Assembly (NCBI GenBank): GCA_029559155.1
Contig: JAKQCM010000268.1
Location: forward strand, 1-32,102
Direction of reading: 5' to 3'
DNA: 32,102 nt
From: Chloroflexota bacterium
Lineage (GTDB): Bacteria > Chloroflexota > Anaerolineae > Promineifilales > Promineifilaceae
Shown in pieces: positions 13,954 to 21,838 of this stretch (its first letter is position 1; each line of letters opens with the position of its first letter). Below the pieces are notes generated by a model. It ran no database searches. It was not told the origin of the DNA and saw only the letters and a list, made by a program, of their open reading frames with translations. The translations under genes and the position numbers were made by a program.

Positions 13954-14208
13954 TTATTCTTCACTCAGAGGATCATAAAAGCAGGGCAGAACGATGGTAA
14001 AAGTGGTGCCGACGCCTACCACGCTGGCTACATCTAAATCACCCTGATGTTCTCTGGCAATTTGCCGGCAGTAATACAGACCAATGCCATGAATGCCGGA
14101 CTGGTTTTCTTTGGTGGTGAAATCCGGCTCAAACACACGCGGCACATTATCCGGCTCAATGCCTGCCCCATTGTCGCGGATGTCAATTTTGGCTTCTCGG
14201 CGCTGCAC
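13954..14208 (-). pseudogene. Detached HATPase_c end of the giant histidine kinase (frameshifted)
   Basis: This 84-residue frame carries the ATP-binding boxes missing from the large gene: the G1 box DIRDNGAGI, F box RVFEPDFTTK, G2 box GIHGIGLYYCRQIAREHQGDL, and the closing strand GTTFTIVLPCF. The N box (HNLIINAWDAIPP) is at the end of the upstream frame. The HATPase frame is open only from 14220 downward (TAG at 14223-14221), so an indel between about 14221 and 14240 separates the halves. As sequenced, the kinase would lack ATP binding unless the two are joined by frameshifting or the base call is wrong. Confidence 0.75.
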
Positions 14209-17200
14209 CGTCAGGTTGGTCTACCCGGCCCTGGCGCTGCGGGGGAATGGCGTCCCAGGCATTGATGATCAGATTATGCAGCAGGCGCACGATGAGCAGC
14301 CGGTCGGCCCAAATTTCCGGGGTCAGATCGTTGTCGTTAAAATCAATGTCGATGTGGGGCGGCTTTTGTTCCTGAAGCTCGGCAACGGCCGTCTGAATCA
14401 GACTGCGCAAGGAAATCACTTCCGGTCTAAATTGCTGGTGGATGACCAGATCACGCAGGCGCGCGCTTAACTGCCCCGTTTTTTCGGCGTTACGGCGCAA
14501 ATCGGCCAGCGGCGCGGAGACGTCTTTAGCCGCCCGGAGCTTGGTTTCGATCTCGGCCGTCAGGTCGGGGATGCTGGCGACGGCGCTGTTGATGTCGTGG
14601 ATCATGCCGGTGGAGAGCTGGCTGATGCGCTGCCACAATTCCCGGTCGCGGGCATGTTGTAATTCGGCGTTCAGTCTGGCCTGATGAATGGCCATCGCCG
14701 TCAGGTGGGCGAACAGGGAAAGCAGGCTGCGTTCGCTGTCGTCGAAGATGTGGGGCAGGCGGTAGTTGAAGAACATGCAGCCTACGCGCTCTTCTTTGAC
14801 CAGCAGGGGGAAAACGGCCGTCGATCGAATGCCTTCGCGGTTTACAAACGGGCCGCTAAGAAGCGTGTTCTGCCGGACATTTTCGGCGAACAGCGGCTCG
14901 TTGCGCTGCCATATCTGGTTGATGATGGTGGGGGTGTAGGGCGGTTGTTGGGGAACGGCCGTTTCCCGATTCACCCCGGCCATCTCGCCCAACACCAACC
15001 GCCCCATCATGTCCACATGGTACAGTGTAATGGCGCTCACCGTGCGCATGGCCAACATCGCCTGCCGCACCAAAAAATGCAACAGGCCCGGCAGCTCTCG
15101 TTCGTGGGTGAGCTGCCAGGAAATATCCAGCAAACGGCGCAGCGCCTGGGTGCGTTCGATTTGCTCCAAAGTCACCGCCAGGCGGCTGACAACGTGCTGC
15201 AAATACTCCTGATTTTCCTTTGTCAGACTGCCGGACTTGGGCGATTCCAGGCGCAAGACCGCCAGACAATTGCTCGTCACCATCACCGGCATCTCCAACA
15301 GGCAGCAGGTATCTGGCTGGTACACCAACGAAGGATCACGACTCACCTCGTCGGTGCACAGGTTCACCAACCTGCTGGCAGCCTGCGAGAAGGTGGTAAA
15401 AGGCATTTTCCCCGGCAGCAACTCCTTGTCTGCCGCCTCCAGCCGGCCAGATTCGGCCAGATAAAAAACGCGCCAGCGGTCATACGGTTCATTGCGGATC
15501 AGGTAGGGATGAGGCGCGCCCGTTTGTTTCTGCGCTGTTTCCAAGGCCCAGTGAATGGCTTCCTCGATGCCTTCTTCCGAGTGGACTTCCAGACTGGCTT
15601 TCAGGACGCGGCCCAGGCTGGTTAGCTCCTTGTTGCGACGATCTAGATCGGTGCGGACCTGCTGGTAGCGGCGGGCGCTGGGAATAGCCACAGCGGCAAA
15701 ATTGGCAAAAATGCGGATGAGCCGCAGGGTTTCGTGAGAAAAGCGATGCGGCCTGCGCCAGTTGAGGTACATCACCCCCACCGGATTTTCGGCGTTGCCC
15801 AGGCGCACGCCGGCAAACGAGCGAATCCCTTCCTGGCGGATAAATTCGCTGTCCAGCACGGCCGTTCCGTTGTTGGGCACCACGGCCGTTGCCGTATCCA
15901 AGACTGACCAAACCCCTTGCTGAATTACCCAGGTGGCCATGCCGCCCGACGGCCGTGGCTGGCTGATGGAAGCTTCATCACGAACGCCCACATGGGTGAT
16001 ATGGTCGCTGTCATAATTGAGCAAACCCGTCCCCAGGTCGGTGGAGCGCAGCGGGTAAACCACCACGCACTCCGCGCCAAACAACTCCTGCGCCGTGGCC
16101 ACAATCTCCGCCAGCACTGCCTGAACCGACTGGGTGATTTGATTGTTCACGGCGTCTTCCACAAACAGCAGATGGGTCAGGGCATCGGAGTGCCGCTTTT
16201 CGGCGGCAAACGCGCGCGCGTTTTCGATGATCAACGCCGCCTGGCTGACAAAGGTTTGCAGCAGCTCATAAGACTCGGCGGCGATGGGCCGGCCGGTAAA
16301 CTTGTTGTCTACGTAAATGACGCCCGACACCTGTTCCCCGGCTTGCAGCGGCGCCAGAGCAAAATCAATCGGTGGCTGCACGATGTCGTAAAAGGGGCGG
16401 GTGAAACCGGCCAGGGTGTTGTGCTGCGAACTGAGCATGGGCAGTTGGCGGCGGTAACATTGGATGAGGGGGTCGTCTACGGCCGTTACCGGAACGTCTA
16501 TTGTCTCCACCAACGCTTGCAGCCGTTGCTGCCGCCGCGCCTTTTCCTCCTGTGTGGTAAATAACCCTGCCAACCATTCATCCACCGTCTCCCGATCAAA
16601 CGGCTCCGCTTCCCACTCCGCTTCCGTCTCCTCCCGCGTGGGATGGCCGATGCTCAGCGAGCCGACCAGCCGCTGCTGTTTTTCATCCGGCACAAACAAC
16701 AGCGCCCGGTTAAATTCCAATCCCCAACCATGCGTGATGCCTTCCAAAACGCTGCGCAGCAGCACCTTTTCCGGCTGATCGCGGTGGTGGAGGATGCGCG
16801 TCAGGATTTTGTTGAATGTTTTGAGCTTGTCGGCGTGCCGCGTGGTGGTATCCAGCAAATGGACAAACTGCCCCTTGGCTTCCAACGCCCGCGCCGCCTG
16901 GCGCAAAAACGCCGACAACTGCATCCGTTCTTCGCGCTGTTCATACGGTGAATCTGAACGGGTCAGGCGGCTGAAAGAAGCCAGGCCCACCGTATGCGCG
17001 CCAATCGGCCCAATACGCAGCGGGAATAACAGGCGGTTCTCGCCGTTTATTTGCAAGATGGAGTATTCTGGCCCGCGCAAAGCCTCTATTTCCGGTCGGT
17101 TGGTTTTTTCTAAAAGGATGGCGCGCCGGTCGGGCGTTTCTTCTTGGATGGGGTACACCAGGCGCAGGGCGTCGTCGGTCTGGTAGTAGAGGTAGGTGTC

Positions 17201-18463
17201 GCTTTCGGGGTAGGCGGCTTGCAAGCCGCGCCCTAAATCGAGAAAGGCGTGCAGTGTTTCTTCGCTGGCGTGGATGGCGTTGATGGTGGCGGCGAAAAGT
17301 TCGGGTTTAACGGCCGTTTCCCCCGCACGCACGGCCAGCCCCAGGTATTGAATCGCTCTGGCCCAATCGCCAGCGATGGCGTACAAGCCGCCCACCCGCG
17401 CCGGCGTCAGGTGACGGCGCACCAGGGTGGCCCACAACAGGCTCTTGAGCTTATAACCGACGGCCGTGCGGCCAAAAGCGCCGCACAAATCCAGCGCCGT
17501 TGGCGATTCGCCGCTGTCGACGGGCAGTTCGCCGTCGGGCGCTTCGCCGCGTTCCAGCAGCAGCATGGCGCAGGACAGCAGGCTGGGATTAATCTCGATT
17601 TGCCGCAGCGATTCAATCACCGCCCAATGTGTGTCGTCCTGCAAAAAGGCCGCCGCCGCTTCCGCCACGCGCTTATCGGTCACTCGGGTCCAGCCGGCCT
17701 GTTTCATTTGTCTGGCGCAGATGGTTATCATCTGGCTGATCAAAAACGGGTCGCCGCCGGTCTGAGCCAACAACGCGTGCAGCCCGCTGGCCATAGGAAC
17801 CAGGTTCGCTTCGCGGCAAAGCAAGATCGCCTGTTCCAGCCGTTCTTGCTCGTCCAATTCGGTCACCAGCACCAGGTCGGATATGCTCTCGAAACGGGAA
17901 GCATTGTCCAGCGCCACCTGGCTCAGACTGAGCGAACCGCAGACCACCGCCTGAAAATGCGCCCCCGGCTGATCGACCACCATGGTGAACGCTGCCCGCA
18001 GCGCGCCCAGCAGCGACGCGACCAGGTTGGGCGGAGCCATCTCTAACGAGTCCAGGAAGAGGGTCAGGTTGCGGTCGCTTTTGCGGCTCCACTCTACCAG
18101 GGCGTACTGAAAGGTAACGGCCGTTTCGCACGCCGCCAACTCTTCCGCAGACAAAACCGGCGGTAATTTCTCACGAATTGTGTCATGCAAATGGGTGAAA
18201 AACCGGGTCTCATCATCGCGCCGGATGTCGCCCAATTTCAGGTAAACCGCATAATGATCCCCATCTTGATTGAGGCGGTCCACAGCCTGCCGCATCAGTT
18301 TGGTTTTGTTGTGATACCGCGGCCCCAACACCCGGCAGCAGTTTCCCGCGTACACGCTGGCCAAAATCCTGTTCAGGTTACGTTCGCGGCGCGGCAGGCG
18401 CTGCCTGGCTTTGGCCGTGGCCGCCGCCTTGCGCCGGAATATCATCGTGGCGTCGCTGTTCAT
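14183..18463 (-). CDS. Giant NTPase-GAF-histidine kinase (C-terminus frameshifted)
   Basis: A 1426-residue soluble sensor; with the detached end it would be about 1500. The N-terminal ~300 residues are an AAA-like domain with a degenerate Walker A (VLGPRYHNKTKL, around residue 45) and a Walker B-like LTLFLDSLE (about 133). A helical region follows, then four GAF-type sensor domains between about residues 560 and 1255; clear pieces are APLQAGEQVSGVIYVDNKFTG, AGVRLGNAENPVGVMYLNWRRP and VFPLLVKEERVGCMFFNYRLP. The phospho-acceptor helix is STGMIHDINSAVASIPDL and the N box LLHNLIINAWDAIP. The start codon overlaps the stop of the upstream ATPase gene by 4 bp (ATGA), so the two are coupled. Likely role: integrating small-molecule or redox signals and an NTPase state, then phosphorylating the downstream response regulator. 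Confidence 0.85.
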   Translation of the reverse strand: MNSDATMIFRRKAAATAKARQRLPRRERNLNRILASVYAGNCCRVLGPRYHNKTKLMRQAVDRLNQDGDHYAVYLKLGDIRRDDETRFFTHLHDTIREKLPPVLSAEELAACETAVTFQYALVEWSRKSDRNLTLFLDSLEMAPPNLVASLLGALRAAFTMVVDQPGAHFQAVVCGSLSLSQVALDNASRFESISDLVLVTELDEQERLEQAILLCREANLVPMASGLHALLAQTGGDPFLISQMITICARQMKQAGWTRVTDKRVAEAAAAFLQDDTHWAVIESLRQIEINPSLLSCAMLLLERGEAPDGELPVDSGESPTALDLCGAFGRTAVGYKLKSLLWATLVRRHLTPARVGGLYAIAGDWARAIQYLGLAVRAGETAVKPELFAATINAIHASEETLHAFLDLGRGLQAAYPESDTYLYYQTDDALRLVYPIQEETPDRRAILLEKTNRPEIEALRGPEYSILQINGENRLLFPLRIGPIGAHTVGLASFSRLTRSDSPYEQREERMQLSAFLRQAARALEAKGQFVHLLDTTTRHADKLKTFNKILTRILHHRDQPEKVLLRSVLEGITHGWGLEFNRALLFVPDEKQQRLVGSLSIGHPTREETEAEWEAEPFDRETVDEWLAGLFTTQEEKARRQQRLQALVETIDVPVTAVDDPLIQCYRRQLPMLSSQHNTLAGFTRPFYDIVQPPIDFALAPLQAGEQVSGVIYVDNKFTGRPIAAESYELLQTFVSQAALIIENARAFAAEKRHSDALTHLLFVEDAVNNQITQSVQAVLAEIVATAQELFGAECVVVYPLRSTDLGTGLLNYDSDHITHVGVRDEASISQPRPSGGMATWVIQQGVWSVLDTATAVVPNNGTAVLDSEFIRQEGIRSFAGVRLGNAENPVGVMYLNWRRPHRFSHETLRLIRIFANFAAVAIPSARRYQQVRTDLDRRNKELTSLGRVLKASLEVHSEEGIEEAIHWALETAQKQTGAPHPYLIRNEPYDRWRVFYLAESGRLEAADKELLPGKMPFTTFSQAASRLVNLCTDEVSRDPSLVYQPDTCCLLEMPVMVTSNCLAVLRLESPKSGSLTKENQEYLQHVVSRLAVTLEQIERTQALRRLLDISWQLTHERELPGLLHFLVRQAMLAMRTVSAITLYHVDMMGRLVLGEMAGVNRETAVPQQPPYTPTIINQIWQRNEPLFAENVRQNTLLSGPFVNREGIRSTAVFPLLVKEERVGCMFFNYRLPHIFDDSERSLLSLFAHLTAMAIHQARLNAELQHARDRELWQRISQLSTGMIHDINSAVASIPDLTAEIETKLRAAKDVSAPLADLRRNAEKTGQLSARLRDLVIHQQFRPEVISLRSLIQTAVAELQEQKPPHIDIDFNDNDLTPEIWADRLLIVRLLHNLIINAWDAIPPQRQGRVDQPDGAAPRSQN

Positions 18464-20007
18464 GTCAGGAGTTTGGCCCCCAAAATCTCTTCGCGCGTTT
18501 TGTCGAACAAGAAATCCACGTCCCGCGTCTGCCGCAGCATATGCTGGAAAAGCGGTGCGGCAAATTCAAAATCGCGCCCGACCTCATTAAACACCCCGGC
18601 CACGGCCAGATTGCGGCAGGCCTGGTCTAGCTGTTCATAGGTCAGTTTTAGCTTGCGTTTCTTTAGAACATCGTCCATGCTGCGCTGCGAAAAAATGGAT
18701 TGCCCGACCGGCCGGGCGTCGGACGCTACCAGCGCATAGACCAGGGCGCGTTCCACCGGTTCGGTGTTGGACATAAAGGTATCCAGCACAAAATTGCGGA
18801 ATTCGCGGTTTTCATACACAAACTGCAAATCGTCTTCGGTGATGGCTTCGCGCTCTTCTTCATCCAACTGCTCCAAAAGGGTTTTGCAGTAAAACTGGAC
18901 ATAGTTGGGCAGTCCGGCCGTCTCGCGGTTGATGCGGTTGATGACATTTTCCCGATTTTGGATGCCGATGCGCAGTCGTTCCATGGGCACAACAATCATC
19001 TGCCGCACTTCGGAGCGTTTGAGGCGGCCCAGGTTGATGGTTTCGGCCAGATTAAAAAACGGGGACTGCTGATTGGTGGAGGCGCGCATTGCCCGTCGGT
19101 ATCCGGCCATGATAAACCGCGCCTTGCCGGAGTTAGAGGCGGCGCGTAACACATCGAACAAGCCCCATTGGTTGCCCACGTGGTCCAGCAGCCGGTCCAG
19201 TTCGTCAATCAAAAAGGTGATGGGCGTGCCATGCAGCGAAGCAAAGCGGTCGAACATCAGGTTTTGGTAGCGGGTGGATTCGGCCGCGCGCCCCAAGAGC
19301 AGTTTCATTTCGCTGGGGTCCAGGTGATAGGCCAGGGTGCGCAAAAATTCGGCTTCGGAGTTGATGACGGTGCAATCGACATACAGGCGGCGGATCTGGC
19401 CTTCGCCAGGCGGGTCCAGGCGGTCCATGCGTTGTTTTAGCTCTTTGAGCAGGGAGGTTTTGCCGACGCGCCGGATGCCCAGGAAGAGGTAATTGGCGTC
19501 GGGGTGCTGCAAAATTTTGTTGATTTCCATGCGCCGGCCGAAAAAGCGGCTGCCGACGACCGGTTTGTTGATTTCGTAGGGGGCTAACTGGGAGCGGGGC
19601 ATTTGGCTGAGGAGGATGTCTAAGGTGACGGCCGTTGGCGAGTCTGCCGCCTGAATCTGGGCCTGCTGCTCGACCCCAATCAGCACAAACGTGGGCAGCG
19701 CCGGTGGCAGATAGGTTCGCAAGGGATCGGCACGGCCGTCTACAAATAACAAAATCGTGCTGTTTTGCCAGCCCCGTTCCCGCACCACATCGCGCACGTT
19801 ATCGGCTAATTTGGGCAGAGACAGCGCCTTTAAGTCAGTTGTTTTGATCCAAATACAGGGATTGGCGTCGGTCAGGCTCAGGCTCCAATCCGACAAATCC
19901 ACCTCATACGTCTGGAAGCGGCCGACCTGTCGCGGACCGGAGCAGCTGAAATTGAGCCGCTCGGTAATCGCCCGCAGAGCCAATGGGAAATCCGGCGCAG
20001 TGACCAT
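18460..20007 (-). CDS. AAA/STAND-type ATPase with an N-terminal effector-associated-like region
   Basis: A 515-residue cytosolic protein. Residues 1-~140 form an unrecognised alpha/beta domain ending with LDILLSQMPRSQLAPYEIN. The ATPase starts with the classic VGSRFFGRRMEINKIL (about 153-168), Walker A LGIRRVGKTSLLKEL (about 177-191) and Walker B ITFLIDELDRLL (about 268-279), then a sensor-like ARFIMAGYRRAM. The C-terminal part has a winged-helix-like segment (DARPVGQSIFSQRSMDDVLKKRKLKLTYEQLDQACRNLAVAGVF), as in many STAND-type switches. ATG 20007 has a GAGAGGAAAA ribosome site. It starts 25 bp after the peptidase gene and overlaps the kinase gene by 4 bp, so it sits in the middle of one transcription unit. 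Confidence 0.83.
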   Translation of the reverse strand: MVTAPDFPLALRAITERLNFSCSGPRQVGRFQTYEVDLSDWSLSLTDANPCIWIKTTDLKALSLPKLADNVRDVVRERGWQNSTILLFVDGRADPLRTYLPPALPTFVLIGVEQQAQIQAADSPTAVTLDILLSQMPRSQLAPYEINKPVVGSRFFGRRMEINKILQHPDANYLFLGIRRVGKTSLLKELKQRMDRLDPPGEGQIRRLYVDCTVINSEAEFLRTLAYHLDPSEMKLLLGRAAESTRYQNLMFDRFASLHGTPITFLIDELDRLLDHVGNQWGLFDVLRAASNSGKARFIMAGYRRAMRASTNQQSPFFNLAETINLGRLKRSEVRQMIVVPMERLRIGIQNRENVINRINRETAGLPNYVQFYCKTLLEQLDEEEREAITEDDLQFVYENREFRNFVLDTFMSNTEPVERALVYALVASDARPVGQSIFSQRSMDDVLKKRKLKLTYEQLDQACRNLAVAGVFNEVGRDFEFAAPLFQHMLRQTRDVDFLFDKTREEILGAKLLT

Positions 20008-20032
20008 GTTTTCCTCTCTCCTCGTCTACAAA

Positions 20033-21397
20033 TTAAAGGTCATGATTCTGAATCTTGATTAGCTCGTATTGCTGCAACAGATAAGTGAGTTGTAAGAGTT
20101 GAGACATGTCGAGATTGGGCTTTAACGTGGCCAGGTCGGCGATGGTCATGGGTTTGCCCCGGTGTTTGAGTGTCTGGTAAACGGCCGCCGCCAGCCGTGC
20201 CGTTTCGCCGCGCCCAACTTTTACCGAGCACACCCGCCCGGAGCTGGTGTCCCACAGGCGATGCAGCTGCCCTTGTTCGTCTACATGCACATTTGTCGCC
20301 ATGCAGGTTACGGTGAGGTGGGGCTGCCACACGGCCGTTGGCTGCACGGCCCGATGATCTTCCCGCCAATCCGCTTCACGGATCACAATATCGCCGCTTG
20401 CGATGATGGTACGGCCGTCTACCAACACTTCAGGCGACAACGCCACCATATCGCAGTGAATGTGCGAGACAACCTGGCCGCCCATATCCACATTGTCACC
20501 CAAGGCAATGTGAATCGAGCCATACTTTTTTTCATCCAACAGCGGATTGCCGGTTAACGTCTGCACGCGGGGGTTAGCGCCAAAGCCAATTTCGGCCAGA
20601 TTGTCCCAGTTCTCATCGCCCTGCGAGCGAGCCAGTTCGATCTGGGTGTGCGCTAAATGCTGCGCGGCCGGGCTTTCGACCGGCGTCCATTGAACCAGAC
20701 GCCCCTTGGAAAAGTGCAGGGTAATGGCTTCACCCGCTGGGATGGTGTAGCCGGGAACCGAGCCATTGATGACAATGCTGCCCTCGGCCAGACCTTCCGG
20801 CGGAGCGATATACGTTTCGCCCGATGGCACATTGCCCCATGAATCTTTCTGAATAATGCCATCGCTGATGATGGGCAGCCGCCGCCAGGCGTTCAGAGGC
20901 AGCCGCAAATGATGATTAGCCCCCTGAGCATCCCTGGTAATAATTTCCAGCGTTTGCCCTTTGGCCAGAGCCAGGGCCAGCAGTTCGCATTGAGCCGTTA
21001 AGGTCTCATAATCTACATCAGCCAGCAGCAGCGTAGCCGGATCGATGCCGGGCATGTGGGCGACTTTGCAGCCTACGTTCAGCGCCGACTGCCGGACGCG
21101 GTCACGAAAGGGCAGGCATTGCGGCGTGCCGTTCAGAGAAACCAGGGCGGCTACGGCGTCATTCAGCATCGCTTCGATGCCAGGGAACAGCCCCTTATCA
21201 TGTAAGTCTATTTGCATTTGTCGGGTGAAATAAGCCATAACCGGCCTGAGTTCCAGACGGATGGCGGTTTCGGCTATGATACTGGCTGTATCTATGGTGG
21301 TTTCATCGGCGAAAACGACTAATTCGGCTCCGGGTCGGAGCGCCAAACATTGCGTTAGAACAGTTTCGGCAGCGTGAACGGTTTGGCTCCTCATCAT
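20033..21397 (-). CDS. M29-like metallo-aminopeptidase with a C-terminal helical tail
   Basis: A 454-residue protein, start chosen at ATG 21397 because GAGGC lies 9 nt upstream. It matches the M29 (aminopeptidase T/S) fold: N-terminal domain with GAELVVFADETT, then the metal ligands in order: E in PSGETYIAPPEG (about residue 194), E in LAEIGFGANP, H in GSIHIALGDN, H and D in SHIHCDM. All are present, so it should bind two metals and cleave N-terminal residues. Typical M29 enzymes end soon after this; here ~70 further residues (TARLAAAVYQTLKHRGKPMTIADLATLKPNLDMSQLLQLTYLLQQYELI) form a winged-helix-like tail. First gene of the five-gene operon, directly after a strong promoter. Context suggests a regulated peptidase rather than a housekeeping one. 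Confidence 0.82.
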   Translation of the reverse strand: MMRSQTVHAAETVLTQCLALRPGAELVVFADETTIDTASIIAETAIRLELRPVMAYFTRQMQIDLHDKGLFPGIEAMLNDAVAALVSLNGTPQCLPFRDRVRQSALNVGCKVAHMPGIDPATLLLADVDYETLTAQCELLALALAKGQTLEIITRDAQGANHHLRLPLNAWRRLPIISDGIIQKDSWGNVPSGETYIAPPEGLAEGSIVINGSVPGYTIPAGEAITLHFSKGRLVQWTPVESPAAQHLAHTQIELARSQGDENWDNLAEIGFGANPRVQTLTGNPLLDEKKYGSIHIALGDNVDMGGQVVSHIHCDMVALSPEVLVDGRTIIASGDIVIREADWREDHRAVQPTAVWQPHLTVTCMATNVHVDEQGQLHRLWDTSSGRVCSVKVGRGETARLAAAVYQTLKHRGKPMTIADLATLKPNLDMSQLLQLTYLLQQYELIKIQNHDL

Positions 21398-21457
21398 CAA
21401 AGTTTGCCTCGCTTATTAAATATCGATAGGGATTGGACTAGAAACGCCATGATTTTT

Positions 21458-21486
21458 AGTGTATTGTTTTTCCGTATGTGTGTCAA
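21458..21486 (-). promoter_or_regulatory. Promoter of the peptidase-NTPase-kinase operon
   Basis: Minus strand: perfect -35 TTGACA (21486-21481), a 17-nt spacer, TACACT (21463-21458, 4 of 6). Initiation near 21451 leaves a ~54-nt leader. No comparable promoter is seen between the five genes. Confidence 0.7.
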
Positions 21487-21587
21487 TTGGCGGCCAGGTG
21501 TTCGTAATCCTTTTTGTGACGACTTATTTACGCTGACGTCGCCTCTTTGTTAAACTAAAGAATGTGAATTAAACAACTTGAAGAGTT

Positions 21588-21612
21588 GAGATTGGAGATT
21601 GGAGATTGAACC
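21588..21612. repeat. GAGATTGGA-type short direct repeat, upstream copy
   Basis: Three iterations of GAGATTGG ending GATTGAACC. A closely related copy (GAGATTAGA..., 24586-24609, same orientation) lies just after the phosphodiesterase gene, so the gene is bracketed by the two. Confidence 0.6.
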
Positions 21613-21614
21613 AG

Positions 21615-21737
21615 TTTCCTGATTGACTGACAAATCTCAGAATTTTACTGCGGAGAGCGCAGACGTTTTTTCTGGTATAAACTCCGCGCACTCCTCGTTC
21701 TCCGCGGTTAGATGTGTTTTGTCAGTTTATCAGGAAA
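21615..21737. repeat. Foldback (MITE-like) element upstream of the phosphodiesterase gene
   Basis: Terminal arms of 20 bp (21615-21634 and 21718-21737) match at 18 positions: TTTCCTGAT..CTGACAAA and its inverse. The interior also contains inverted CTGCGGAGA / TCTCCGCGG segments, so the whole 123 bp can fold into one long hairpin. No ORF is inside. Together with 21588-21612 it fills most of the 440-bp gap between promoter and gene. Confidence 0.6.
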
Positions 21738-21838
21738 TTATGATCAGAGGGCAGGTAACGGCCGTTAAAACCCCGCTCCTCAGATCACCTAATTGAATTT
21801 GCACGGCCGTTTTGCCATTTAACACAGGTTGGCACACA

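Noticed and set aside
14183..14240. Programmed ribosomal frameshifting in the kinase
   Set aside because: No slippery heptamer followed by a stable structure is evident at the junction; sequencing error or mutation is simpler.
14684..15625. Long plus-strand ORF (313 codons) antisense to the kinase, and similar ones at 15917-16564 and 17249-18046
   Set aside because: They are high-GC shadows of the kinase gene, rich in Gln/His/Arg, with no domain signature and no ribosome site.
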